Shown: piece by piece, positions 54,506-63,068 of the stretch
Layout: the number at the start of each line of letters is the position of its first letter
Position numbering within the stretch: the stretch's first letter is position 1
Source of the DNA: Ilumatobacteraceae bacterium
GTDB lineage: Bacteria > Actinomycetota > Acidimicrobiia > Acidimicrobiales > Ilumatobacteraceae
DNA length: 64,000 bases
Assembly (NCBI GenBank): GCA_022843125.1
Contig: JALHOG010000003.1
Coordinates: 62,001-126,000 of the forward strand
Reading direction: 5' to 3'
Translations under genes and position numbers: made by a program
The notes under the pieces: generated by a model
Seen by the model: only the letters and a program-made list of their open reading frames with translations
Databases searched by the model: none
What the model was told of the DNA's origin: nothing

Positions 54506-55693
54506 TCAACTGATGCCGGCCTCGGCGCAGGCGTCGGCGAAGTCGGCGGTGCAGATCTCGGCCGCGGTGTAGACACCCGTGTCGATGAGCTCGGCCTTCA
54601 TGTTCGAGATCGTGATCGAGATCGGGTCGGGCGGCAGGATCAGCGGGATCTCGCCGACGTTGTTCGCCAGCGTGCCCGTCGTTGCCGGCGTCCCGCCGGC
54701 GACGAGTTCGGATACGACCGCGGCTGCAGCCGTGGCAATGTTGGACGGCGAGTTGTACAGCGATGTGAGCTGCTCCCCCACCAAAATGCGCTGGAGAGCT
54801 GAGACCTCGGCATCCATGCCGGTGATCGGCGGGAACTCCGTCACCCCGGCGGACTTGAGCGCTGCGATGACGCCGCCCGCCATGCCGTCGTTCATCGCAT
54901 AGACGCCAGCGATGTTCTCCGCACCCAAGGCGGTGATCGCCTGGTCCATCGCCAGTTGAGCCTCGGCCGGGTCCCAGTTCTTGATGTTGAACTCGCGAGC
55001 GATGTTCGGAGTGCCCAACGCTTCGACCGCCCCTTCTCGAACGAACGGCACGGCGGCGGTGGTCTCGTCCCCGAGGATGAAGACCAGCTGACCATCGGAC
55101 TGGCCGTTGGCCTCCAAGGCGGCCGCGAGGGCCTGGCCGTTGATCTGACCCAGCTGGTTCAACGAGAAGCTCACGGTGTAGTCGACCGGGCCGTCGGGGT
55201 TGCGGTCGTATCCGATGACCGTGACGCCGGCATCCTTGGCCGCCGAGACGATCGCCGCCGCCGCCGCTCCGTCAACCGGGTTGAGCACGAGGTACTCGAT
55301 GCCCTGGGCGATCATCGACTCCGCCTGGGTCTGCTGCAACGCAGCGTCGTTTTCTGCGTTGGCGTACAGCAACTCGCACTGCGGACAGCCCGCCGCCAGC
55401 TGCTCTTCGAAGACAGGTCGGTCGAACTTTTCGTAACGAACCGTCTGGTTCTCCGAGAGGAGGAACCCGACCTTCACCGCCTCCGCTGCTGCGGGCGCGG
55501 ACGTCGTGTCAGCTGCGGGCGCGGACGTCGTCTCTGCTGCGGGCGGGGACGTCGTCTCTGCTGCGGGCGCGGATGTCGCCTCGCTCGGGGCAGCGGTGCT
55601 GTCGCTGTCACCCTCACCGCTGGACCCGCACGCTGCGAGCGCGAGCGCCGCGGCTGCGAATAGTGCGAACTGCGCCTTGTTGGCCTTCATCAT
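54506..55693 (-). CDS. ABC transporter sugar-type substrate-binding lipoprotein
   Basis: A 395-residue periplasmic-binding-protein-like lipoprotein. The signal peptide ends in a lipobox (FALFAAAALALAACGSSGEG, Cys at about 22). A Ala/Pro/Thr/Ser-rich linker contains near-repeats of APAAETTS (about 32-65), then comes the type I sugar-binding fold (VKVGFLLSENQTVRYEKFDR, MIAQGIEYLVLNPVDG, VTVIGYDRNP). The closest pattern is XylF/RbsB-like. It delivers ligand to the permease/ATPase encoded downstream. GGAGAGG lies before the double ATG. Confidence 0.92.
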   Translation of the reverse strand: MMKANKAQFALFAAAALALAACGSSGEGDSDSTAAPSEATSAPAAETTSPPAAETTSAPAADTTSAPAAAEAVKVGFLLSENQTVRYEKFDRPVFEEQLAAGCPQCELLYANAENDAALQQTQAESMIAQGIEYLVLNPVDGAAAAAIVSAAKDAGVTVIGYDRNPDGPVDYTVSFSLNQLGQINGQALAAALEANGQSDGQLVFILGDETTAAVPFVREGAVEALGTPNIAREFNIKNWDPAEAQLAMDQAITALGAENIAGVYAMNDGMAGGVIAALKSAGVTEFPPITGMDAEVSALQRILVGEQLTSLYNSPSNIATAAAAVVSELVAGGTPATTGTLANNVGEIPLILPPDPISITISNMKAELIDTGVYTAAEICTADFADACAEAGIS

Positions 55694-55782
55694 CGGTTTC
55701 CTCTCCGGGGATCGGCTACCCCGAACGCTGAGCGGGAGGGGCTGCGGCACTCTCTTGGTCGACAGGGAAACATAGAGCAGAG

Positions 55783-55809
55783 AATGCATGAAAGCAAGAC
55801 TCACGCATT
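55783..55809. promoter_or_regulatory. imperfect inverted repeat upstream of binding-protein gene
   Basis: AATGCATGAA (55783-55792) and CTCACGCATT (55800-55809) are complementary at 8 of 10 positions around a 7-bp spacer, in an AT-richer 127-bp gap before the ABC operon. It contains the ATGCATGA element seen at the other island promoters. The rest of the gap shows no gene; the glycosidase stop is at its far end. Confidence 0.4.
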
Positions 55810-55820
55810 ACTCATCATCC

Positions 55821-58286
55821 TCAGGTATCAAGTACCTTCTCGTGTGTCGCGTCACTGCCGTCGAGGAACAGGAGCTGTGCGCTCTCGTCATCTGCGTGTG
55901 CACCCACCAGGAGTTCGTAGCGGGTGTCCTCGACGATCCACGTGCGGGTCTTCACGTCGTAGTGGGCGACGGCGGAAGCCGGTACATCGATCACGACCGG
56001 CGTGCTGACTCCTGGGTCGGCATGGACAGTCGTATGACCGACCAGCCAGCGATCCGGCCGTGAGATGCCGGATCCCGGGGCAGTCGCGTATGCCTGCAGC
56101 ACGTGCTTGCCGGCCATGTCGCCGACATTGGTGACGATCCCGTGCACCCGCCATCCATCGGCAGACGACTCGACCGTGAGCTCGCCGGTCGCCCACCGGG
56201 CGAGACTCAACCCGAACCCGAACGGGTAGAGCTGGTTGACGCGACGTCGCTCGTCGGAGCGGTAACCGATGTTGAGGCCGTCGCGGTAGGTCAGGACCCC
56301 ATCCGTCGGCGCGATGTCGGGATGGGTCAGCCCCTCGACCCGAGGCCACGTCATGGGCAGTCGCCCACCGGGGTCCACCGCGCCCGCGAGGACGTCACCC
56401 AGCGCGTTCCCGTACTCCTGGCCGGCGAACCAGACCACGACGATCGCACTCACCTCGTCGGCCCATGGCAGCAGGACCGGCGCACCGGCGTTGATGACCA
56501 CCACGGTCCGTCGGTTCGCGGCCGCGACTGCTCGCACCAGATCGTCCTGCCGGCCGGGCAACCCGAGCGAGCTGCGATCCATGCTCTCGCTCTCGACCTC
56601 GGCTCCCGTCTCGACGAACACGATCGGTACGTCGACACTCCTCGCCAGTGCGGTGGCGGCTTCGATCGCGTGCTCGTCGGCGTGGTCGACGCGCTCGATG
56701 TTGAGTTCGATGCGCGTCGAGTGGCCCGTGTGGGAGATCGCGTGCGTCAGCGTAAGCGGCACCAGAGCGCCCTCTTCCACCTCGATCTCGATCGTTCGTT
56801 GTGGCGGTCGGATCAGCGCTGCGATGGGATCCTCATCAGGGCGCGGCGCCACGGACTCAGTGAGCGACGCATCACCAACTCGAAGGGTGAAGTCGCCGAT
56901 CCCCGAGAAGCCCATCCGGTAGCGCCCACCGCCGGGCGCGACGAAGGTGGCGGAGACCGTGACGGTAGCGGTGTCCTGCCGCGCCGCCCGGGGCGTGAAG
57001 TCCCCGAGCCACTTCAGCAGACCGTTGCGACGCACCTCCCGGTCCAGCTCGCGCCCATCGGCGGCATGGAAGCTGACAGCCACGCCCTCGTCCCCCGCCG
57101 GGGAGCGCAACTGCCGCCACTCGGCGACCTGGCACCGCTGGCCGACCCGCACGCCGGCTGTGGACGACACCTTCTCGTCGCCGTACCGAGCGCGGAGAGC
57201 GGCCTCGGGAGACACGATGTACTGGGGGAAGACCGTGCAGCTGCCACCACCGAGCACACGCGGCTCACGAGCGCCACGGCCCACCAAACCCAGCGATGTC
57301 GCAGGAGGCAACGGGAGGACGGTCTGGTTACGCAGGAGGACCATGGACTCCGACGAGGCCCGGCGGAGAACTGCCGGTGCCGAGTCGAGGTCGGGCGGCG
57401 GCGGCCAGGAGACGTCGGACACCTGGGGCAGGCATCCCACCCGTGCTGCCAGGAGGAGCACGCGCCGCACCTTGGCGTCGATCGTGGACTCTGCCACATC
57501 GCCGTTCCGCACGGCCTCGATCAGTCCGTCTGCCCACGGCGTCGCCGGCCCCGGCATGACGAGGTCGAGCCCGCCCCGTGCGCTCTCGATGACCGTCCGA
57601 GTCGCGAACCAGTCCGACATCACCACGCCGTCGAACCCCCACGCGTCGCGCACGGGGTCGTCCAGCAATGGATGCTCGGTCATCGGGATGCCGTTCACCC
57701 CGTTGTAGGCCGCCATCACGGCCCAGACGCCGGCGCGGACCGCCATGCGGAAGGGGAGCAGATACAACTCATGGAGCGTTCGCTCGTCCACGTGCGCGTC
57801 GACCGTGAAGCGCTCTGTCTCGGAGTCGTTGGCGACCAGGTGTTTGGCGGTCGCCGCGACGCCGTGCTGCTGGAGGCCGCGTACGAAAGCGGAGGCGATC
57901 TCCCCCGTCAGCCGGGGCTCCTCACCCATGTACTCGAAGTTCCGCCCAGCACCGGGGTGCCGCTGCAGGTTCACTCCGGGAGCCAGGACGACGTGGACCC
58001 CCTTGCGCTTGGCGTCCGCGGCAAGGAGTGAGGCCACGGCCCGCACGATGTCAGGGTTCCAGGTCGCGGCCAGGGCGATCGGCGCCGGGCTGTTCAGGGA
58101 GGGGTCCCGCTCATCCCACTTCTCGCCGCGGACGCCGGCGGGTCCGTCCGAGAGGACCATCCGCGCGAGCCCGACCTGTGGCTCGGGACCGACCGACCAG
58201 AAGCTGCTGCCCGACAACAGGCGGACCTTGGCGTCGAACGACATGCGCATCACCAGCTGCGAGATCGTGTTGTGGACGGCATCCAT
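55821..58286 (-). CDS. GH3 family beta-glycosidase with PA14-like domain
   Basis: An 821-residue glycoside hydrolase family 3 protein. The N-terminal TIM barrel has VLSDGPAGVRG, HVVLAPGVNLQRHPGAGRNFEYMGEEP (two stretches) and GVAATAKHLVANDSE. The nucleophile Asp is in FDGVVMSDWFAT (about 230). The alpha/beta sandwich contains SMVLLRNQTVLPLP, a PA14-like insert (about 395-530), VVVINAGAPVLLPW and a GDVLAGAVDPGGRLPMTW stretch. A fibronectin III-like C-terminal domain follows. No signal peptide: the sugar conjugate would be cleaved inside the cell after ABC import. It starts 2 bp after the CoA-transferase gene, with GGAGAT as ribosome site. Confidence 0.93.
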   Translation of the reverse strand: MDAVHNTISQLVMRMSFDAKVRLLSGSSFWSVGPEPQVGLARMVLSDGPAGVRGEKWDERDPSLNSPAPIALAATWNPDIVRAVASLLAADAKRKGVHVVLAPGVNLQRHPGAGRNFEYMGEEPRLTGEIASAFVRGLQQHGVAATAKHLVANDSETERFTVDAHVDERTLHELYLLPFRMAVRAGVWAVMAAYNGVNGIPMTEHPLLDDPVRDAWGFDGVVMSDWFATRTVIESARGGLDLVMPGPATPWADGLIEAVRNGDVAESTIDAKVRRVLLLAARVGCLPQVSDVSWPPPPDLDSAPAVLRRASSESMVLLRNQTVLPLPPATSLGLVGRGAREPRVLGGGSCTVFPQYIVSPEAALRARYGDEKVSSTAGVRVGQRCQVAEWRQLRSPAGDEGVAVSFHAADGRELDREVRRNGLLKWLGDFTPRAARQDTATVTVSATFVAPGGGRYRMGFSGIGDFTLRVGDASLTESVAPRPDEDPIAALIRPPQRTIEIEVEEGALVPLTLTHAISHTGHSTRIELNIERVDHADEHAIEAATALARSVDVPIVFVETGAEVESESMDRSSLGLPGRQDDLVRAVAAANRRTVVVINAGAPVLLPWADEVSAIVVVWFAGQEYGNALGDVLAGAVDPGGRLPMTWPRVEGLTHPDIAPTDGVLTYRDGLNIGYRSDERRRVNQLYPFGFGLSLARWATGELTVESSADGWRVHGIVTNVGDMAGKHVLQAYATAPGSGISRPDRWLVGHTTVHADPGVSTPVVIDVPASAVAHYDVKTRTWIVEDTRYELLVGAHADDESAQLLFLDGSDATHEKVLDT

Positions 58287-58288
58287 CG

Positions 58289-59485
58289 CTATCTCCGATC
58301 GGCTCGGGCCTGGGCCGCTGCAGATCCGTGGGCCATGGGGACATCCCGATCGCTGAGCTCCTCCAGGATGGCATCGATGCTCGAAGAACCGAGCCCCGGG
58401 ACCGGGTCCATTCGAGGGGCCACCCCCTCCCACGTGATGGCGGGCAGCAGTGCCGCCACCGCCCCCACCGGCGTCTGGACCTCGGTCCAGCGCCCCCGAC
58501 CGCCCAGTTGAGGGTGGTCGAGCAGTTCGTTGATTCCCCTGACCCGGGCGTGCGCCACCCTCGCCAGGGCGAGGCGAGATTCGAACTCGACGCCGGTGAC
58601 GGAATCGAGCACACCGGCGATGACCTCCTCCAGTTGCGCACGGTTCTCGACGCGTCGCGGTACCGAGTCGAACCGCGGATCGACAGCGAGCTCCTCGAGC
58701 TGCAGCACGGAGCGGCAGAACGAGTGCCACTCGCGCTCGTTCTGGACGGAGAGGATGAACTGACAGCCGTCTCCGGCGGCGTAGACGCCGTAGGGTGCGA
58801 TCGCCGCATGGCTCGTCCCGGCACGTACCGGGGCCGACCCGCCGTACATCGTGTAGTACATCGGGAATCCCATCCATTCGACGAGAGAGTCGAACAGGCT
58901 GATCTCCAGATGCGCGCCCTCCCCTGTTCGTTCACGGACGAACAGCGCGGCCAGGATGGCGGAGAAGGCGTACATGCCCGCGGCGATGTCGGCCACCGGG
59001 ATCCCGGCCTTCGCCGGCTCGTCGGCGGTGCCGGTGATCGAGATGAGCCCGGCTTCCGCCTGGATCAGCGCGTCGTACGCCTTCGCGTGCATCATCGATC
59101 CGCCATCGCCGTATCCGCTCACGTCGCACACGATCAAGGAGGGACTCGCGTCACGAAGCGCAGCGTGACCGAATCCCAGTCGGTCAGCGACGCCCGGGGC
59201 GAAGTTCTGGATGAAGACGTCAGCATGACGGAGGAGTTCGTGCAGCTTCGCAACGTCGTCGTCCGCCTTGAGGTCCAGCGTGACGCTCTCCTTCGAGCGG
59301 TTCAGCCACACGAAGTGCGACGACAGGCCGCGAACCGTCACGTCATAATCTCGTGCGAAGTCCCCGACAACCGGGCGCTCCACCTTGATGACGCGTGCGC
59401 CGAGATCGGCCAACTGGCGAGTCGCGAAGGGTGCCGCGACCGCCTGCTCACAGGCAACCACGACCAAACCCTCAAGTGGCCTCAT
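58289..59485 (-). CDS. type III CoA-transferase (CaiB/Frc family)
   Basis: A 398-residue CaiB/BaiF-type protein that moves CoA between carboxylic acids. VVVACEQAVAAPFATRQLADLGARVIKVERP (two stretches) is the family start. LNRSKESVTLDLK follows, and the catalytic Asp is in AYDALIQAEAGLISITG (about 135). AAGMYAFSAILAALFVRERTG and LEISLFDSLVEWMG also fit. It provides a second route, besides the AMP-forming ligase, to activate the acid product. AGGAGCG precedes ATG 59485. Confidence 0.93.
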   Translation of the reverse strand: MRPLEGLVVVACEQAVAAPFATRQLADLGARVIKVERPVVGDFARDYDVTVRGLSSHFVWLNRSKESVTLDLKADDDVAKLHELLRHADVFIQNFAPGVADRLGFGHAALRDASPSLIVCDVSGYGDGGSMMHAKAYDALIQAEAGLISITGTADEPAKAGIPVADIAAGMYAFSAILAALFVRERTGEGAHLEISLFDSLVEWMGFPMYYTMYGGSAPVRAGTSHAAIAPYGVYAAGDGCQFILSVQNEREWHSFCRSVLQLEELAVDPRFDSVPRRVENRAQLEEVIAGVLDSVTGVEFESRLALARVAHARVRGINELLDHPQLGGRGRWTEVQTPVGAVAALLPAITWEGVAPRMDPVPGLGSSSIDAILEELSDRDVPMAHGSAAAQARADRR

Positions 59486-59528
59486 AGACGAACGCTCCTG
59501 TCACGCCAAACGATGTAGGGAAGAGGCA

Positions 59529-59560
59529 ATCATGCATGATCACCGGCGTCAAGGCATGAT
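59529..59560. promoter_or_regulatory. perfect palindrome ATCATGCATGAT with repeated GCATGAT
   Basis: The 134-bp divergent gap between the CoA-transferase and dehydrogenase genes contains ATCATGCATGAT (59529-59540), a perfect 12-bp palindrome. A second GCATGAT (59554-59560) lies 20 bp further, two helical turns on. A related CATCGTGCATCATC lies at 59582-59595. This spacing is what a dimeric repressor would use to control both directions. The factor is unknown. Confidence 0.5.
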
Positions 59561-59619
59561 AGCTCTGTCCACGAGGCGCTTCATCGTGCATCATCTACCG
59601 CATACCTGAACGGAGAATC

Positions 59620-60390
59620 ATGTCTGAACCATCAACGCTGGTCGGAAGAGTTGCCGTGGTGACCGGAGCCGGATCCGGAATCGGTGCTGCGCTGGCCACG
59701 ACCTTCGCCCGGCATGGAGCCAAGGTCGTGGTCTCGGATGTGAACGCCGAGACCGCCGAGAACACGGCAGCGGCCATCCAGGCAGCGGGCGGCGTGGCGA
59801 TCGCCGCCGAAGGGGATGTGACCAACCGCGCACACATGGAACGCGTTGCGGCCGTGGCGGAGTCCACCTTCGGCTACGTGTCGGTTCTTGCTGCCAACGC
59901 CGGATACACCGGTCCGGCGGCCAGTCTCGAGAGCACATCCGACGACGAGTTCCGGCGCGTGTTCGACATCAACGTCGGCGGCGTCTGGACCACGTGCACC
60001 GCAATGCTGCCGTCGCTTCGCCGAGCCGGCGGCGGATCGGTCATCGTCACGGGTTCGATCATGGCTGACCGTCCGCGACCGGGATTCGGAACGTACTCGA
60101 CGAGCAAAGCCGCTGTGAACCACCTGGCTCGGGTCATGGCACTGGAGTGGGCGCCGTTCAACATCCGCGTGAACTGCCTGGCTCCGACCGCCACCGAGAC
60201 GAACATGCTTCCAACCTTCCTGGGCGACGACGACCCGGAGGCCACGAGAAGCCGCTTCTTGTCGACCATCCCGCTCGGCCGTCTCGCCCGGCCGGAGGAT
60301 GTTTCCGAGGCTGCGCTCTTCCTGGCCAGCGAGTCGGCGTCCTTCCTCACCGGCGTCGTCCTGCCGGTCGATGGCGGCAGAAGCATCTGA
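59620..60390 (+). CDS. short-chain dehydrogenase/reductase (first)
   Basis: A 256-residue classical SDR. Cofactor motif VVTGAGSGIGAALA, the Asp in VVVSDVNAET indicating NAD preference, and LAANAGYTGP (NAG) are present. The catalytic Ser is in VIVTGSIMADR and Tyr/Lys in FGTYSTSKAAVNHL. The FabG-like end is LASESASFLTGVVLPVDGG. A likely hydroxyacyl-CoA or alcohol dehydrogenase step. CGGAGAATC precedes the ATG. Confidence 0.92.
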   Translation: MSEPSTLVGRVAVVTGAGSGIGAALATTFARHGAKVVVSDVNAETAENTAAAIQAAGGVAIAAEGDVTNRAHMERVAAVAESTFGYVSVLAANAGYTGPAASLESTSDDEFRRVFDINVGGVWTTCTAMLPSLRRAGGGSVIVTGSIMADRPRPGFGTYSTSKAAVNHLARVMALEWAPFNIRVNCLAPTATETNMLPTFLGDDDPEATRSRFLSTIPLGRLARPEDVSEAALFLASESASFLTGVVLPVDGGRSI

Positions 60391-60448
60391 GAGCCAGGCG
60401 GATCGGTCCGGCTCGCCCTGCGCAGCAGGGAACCAACACACTGACGAC

Positions 60449-61291
60449 GTGCAGCAACTCGCAGGCAAGACCGCGTTGATCACCGGAGGTGCCGGCGGGA
60501 TCGGTCTCGGCATGGCGCATGCCTTCGTCGCCGAAGGCATGCGCGTTGCTCTCGCCGATGTCAACGAAGCCGACATCTCGGTGTTCCCTCCCGGTGCGGC
60601 GATGAGCGTGCCGGTCGACGTGACCGACATCGAGTCGGTCCGCGCCGCCGTTGCCGCGGTGCTCGAACAACTCGGCCCGATCGACGTCGTGTGTGCCAAC
60701 GCCGGCATCGGCGGCGGGGGCGGCCACGTCGCTGCGGACGAGTACGAGGTCTGGAATCGTGTGATGGCGGTCAACCTCGACGGGGTGGTGCACACGGTCA
60801 AGTCGACGGTGCCGCTGATGCGCGAGCGAGGCGTAGGCGGCCATGTGGTGATCACCTCGTCGGTTGCCGGGATCACGGCGCTGCCCTTCGAGTTCGGCGC
60901 CTACACGACCTCGAAGTTCGCTGTTCGCGGTCTCGGCGAGTCGCTCCGTCTCAGCCTGGCGGAGGAGGGCATCGGCGTCTCGATCCTGTGCCCAGGGCTC
61001 ACGAACACGGGAATCCTCGACGAGGCGAACGACGACGGCAACCTGGAGTTCGAACGTGTGGATGGAGCGATGAACCCGATCGACGTGGGCTGGGCCGTCG
61101 TTCGCGGCATCCGCGAGAACGCGCCGTACATCTTCACGCACGGCGAGTTCGCAGACGAGTTCCGCGCCCTGTTCGACGAGATCGTCGCGGCGGTGCCCGC
61201 TGACCAGGCAGTCCCAGCCGATCGAGCTGCGTTCGAGCGCGGGCGGCGTGAGCTGTGCGACCGCCTGCGGCACCTGCCGGCTCGCGACTGA
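60449..61291 (+). CDS. short-chain dehydrogenase/reductase (second)
   Basis: A 280-residue SDR. LAGKTALITGGAGGIGLGMA binds the dinucleotide, Asp in VALADVNEAD suggests NAD, and VVCANAGIGGGGG carries the NAG motif. Ser is in VVITSSVAGITALP and Tyr/Lys in FGAYTTSKFAVRGL. The longer, variable C-terminus (about 195-280) with GWAVVRGIRENAPYIFTHGE resembles SDRs of sterol and terpenoid oxidation. GTG 60449 is inferred from the motif position; ribosome site is weak and the frame is open further upstream. Same strand, 58 bp after the first SDR gene. Confidence 0.88.
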   Translation: MQQLAGKTALITGGAGGIGLGMAHAFVAEGMRVALADVNEADISVFPPGAAMSVPVDVTDIESVRAAVAAVLEQLGPIDVVCANAGIGGGGGHVAADEYEVWNRVMAVNLDGVVHTVKSTVPLMRERGVGGHVVITSSVAGITALPFEFGAYTTSKFAVRGLGESLRLSLAEEGIGVSILCPGLTNTGILDEANDDGNLEFERVDGAMNPIDVGWAVVRGIRENAPYIFTHGEFADEFRALFDEIVAAVPADQAVPADRAAFERGRRELCDRLRHLPARD

Positions 61292-61394
61292 TCGATCCGG
61301 CGTTACTCAAGACTCCCTCATGGCTCGTCAACCCGAGCCTGCGACCGGGCGATGTTGCTCGAGAAGGACATCGTCACCCGGGAAGGAGGTCACC

Positions 61395-62012
61395 ATGATC
61401 GGCATCAGGATCTCGAGCGCACCGCAACGCCCCGTGGCGTTCGTGTGTCCTCACTGCGGCGTCGATCGTGAAGGCGCCGTCGTCCTGCGACGCCGGTGGC
61501 TCGCGGTCGGCAAGCGGCCCGTGCTCCCGATGCGGGCGGTCTCCCCGATGGTCCAATGCGCCGTGTGCGGCCAACAGTGCGGACTCGCGATCCTCAACGT
61601 GCCCACGTCGAGCGCGCTCGAGGCAATGCTCCACACCGCGCTCCGGCACGCGATCGTGTCGGTGGTCAGGGCGGGCCGCGGGATGGGGCCGGCCAACGAC
61701 GAGGTCGATCGGCACGCCGTCAGCGTGATGCGCAACGCCGGCTACATGTACGACCGGTTCGACCTCGACGACGACCTTCGGACGCTGAACGATGCAGGCA
61801 TGACGCCACATCTGCGCCCGCTGGCCGACGAGCTGACGCAGCACGGCAAGCAGAGCCTGCTGCACAAGCTCCACACGCTGGCCGCCATCGACGGTCCGGT
61901 CCGCCCTGGTCAGCGCGAGGTGCTCCTTCGCGTCGGCGTGGCGCTGGGGATGGCCGCGACCCACATCAACGGCGTCCTCGCCGTCGGCGACATCGAGACC
62001 CAGTCGACCTGA
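61395..62012 (+). CDS. TerB-like protein with N-terminal zinc ribbon
   Basis: A 205-residue protein. Residues about 15-65 contain two CxxC pairs (FVCPHCGVDREG and VQCAVCGQQCGL), a zinc ribbon. Residues about 80-195 are helical with TerB-like acidic patches (DRFDLDDDLRTLNDAGM, LLHKLHTLAAIDGPVRPGQREVL). TerB-like domains occur in tellurite resistance and in membrane-linked stress proteins; the role here is unknown. Ribosome site GGAAGGAGG at ideal distance predicts strong translation. It ends 18 bp from the convergent hydratase gene. Confidence 0.7.
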   Translation: MIGIRISSAPQRPVAFVCPHCGVDREGAVVLRRRWLAVGKRPVLPMRAVSPMVQCAVCGQQCGLAILNVPTSSALEAMLHTALRHAIVSVVRAGRGMGPANDEVDRHAVSVMRNAGYMYDRFDLDDDLRTLNDAGMTPHLRPLADELTQHGKQSLLHKLHTLAAIDGPVRPGQREVLLRVGVALGMAATHINGVLAVGDIETQST

Positions 62013-62030
62013 ACGAACCTCGCCGACAGA

Positions 62031-62825
62031 TCAGTGTGCGAGTCGGGTGACGACGGAGCCGAGGTCACCGAAGTTGGCGACCACCTCGTCGCCGGGCGCG
62101 ATCGCCTGCATCGGGCCGAGTGCACCGGTCATCAGGACATCGCCGGCCTTGAGCGGGATGCCACGCTCACACAGCACGTCGGCCAGCCAGCGCGCAGCGT
62201 GGAGAGGGTTGCCGAGGCATGCGCCACCAGACCCCGTCGATACCTCGACACCGTTGATCGTCATGCTCATCGGCACCGTGCGGATGTCGAACGCGCTCAA
62301 CGGCACCGGCCGACTGCCGATCACGTAGAGGCCGCAGCTCGCGTTGTCGGCGACCGTGTCGACGATGCTGATCTGCCAGTTCGCGATGCGGCTGTCGACG
62401 ATCTCGATCGACGGCAGGGCGAACTCGATCGAGCGCATGATCTCGACGAACCCGTGCGGCGCGTTGTTGAGATCACGCCCGACCACGAGCGCCACCTCGG
62501 CCTCGGCACGGGGCTGGATCAGGCGTGACGCAGGGATGTCGACGTTGTCGCCGTACTCGGTGTCGGTGAACAGGGTTCCGAAGTCGGGCTGATCGACACC
62601 GATCTGCTGCTGCACCGCCTTGGACGTGACGCCGATCTTGCGGCCACTGATGCGATGCCCCGAGGCAACCTTGCGGTTCGTGTTGATCTGTTGCACCGCA
62701 TAGCCCGCGTCGATGTCGGTGGACGTGCCGAGTATCTCGCGAATCGGGGCGATCGGGGCGAGATTGCGGTCGGCATGCCACAGGGCGTCGGCGGCCTGCT
62801 TGATGAGGGTCTGGTCGACGGTCAC
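62031..62825 (-). CDS. 2-keto-4-pentenoate hydratase family protein
   Basis: Hydrates 2-oxopent-4-enoate to 4-hydroxy-2-oxovalerate. The 264-residue protein carries GYAVQQINTNRKVASGHRISGRKIGVTSKA (two stretches), LIQPRAEAEVALVVGRDL with metal-binding Glu residues, IEIVDSRIANWQ and NPLHAARWLADVL. It belongs to the FAA-hydrolase-like fold shared with the decarboxylase encoded upstream. The hydratase/decarboxylase pair forms a complex in DmpE/DmpH-type systems. GTG 62825 overlaps the tautomerase stop by 4 bp. Confidence 0.92.
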   Translation of the reverse strand: MTVDQTLIKQAADALWHADRNLAPIAPIREILGTSTDIDAGYAVQQINTNRKVASGHRISGRKIGVTSKAVQQQIGVDQPDFGTLFTDTEYGDNVDIPASRLIQPRAEAEVALVVGRDLNNAPHGFVEIMRSIEFALPSIEIVDSRIANWQISIVDTVADNASCGLYVIGSRPVPLSAFDIRTVPMSMTINGVEVSTGSGGACLGNPLHAARWLADVLCERGIPLKAGDVLMTGALGPMQAIAPGDEVVANFGDLGSVVTRLAH

Positions 62826-63046
62826 TGCTTCACCTGCTGTTGTTCGCGGGCGATCCGCGCCTGCTTGTCGACGAGGATCTCGGTCCCTGCGAGGAAGTCG
62901 GTGTTCTCGACCTCGGTGACCCACACCCGGATCGAGTCACGGGGCGCGCCGATCGAGGTGTGGATCGCCTCTGCGATCGCATGGAGCATCTGGGACTTGG
63001 CCTCGGGCGTGCGCCCGCGCGCCATCGTCACGTTGACGAGCGGCAT
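62822..63046 (-). CDS. 4-oxalocrotonate tautomerase family protein
   Basis: A 74-residue tautomerase. Catalytic Pro is residue 2, exposed after Met removal (MPLVNVTMARGRTPEAKSQM), and the conserved Arg is near position 10. It converts 2-hydroxymuconate to 2-oxohex-3-enedioate in the oxalocrotonate branch of meta-cleavage. At 74 residues it is slightly longer than the usual 62, with a Gln/Lys-rich tail. It is sandwiched between hydratase and decarboxylase genes. Confidence 0.92.
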   Translation of the reverse strand: MPLVNVTMARGRTPEAKSQMLHAIAEAIHTSIGAPRDSIRVWVTEVENTDFLAGTEILVDKQARIAREQQQVKQ

Positions 63047-63068
63047 GGAACGATCTCTCTCTCCTGGG

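Noticed and set aside
56103-59518. Long plus-strand frames opposite the GH3 and CoA-transferase genes
   Set aside because: Both underlying minus-strand genes are complete with catalytic residues; the antisense frames have no ribosome sites or motifs.
41920-62030. Mobile element ends (att sites, IS inverted repeats) around the island
   Set aside because: No integrase, transposase, tRNA target or matching direct repeats were found by reading the edges; lateral transfer stays an inference from gene order.
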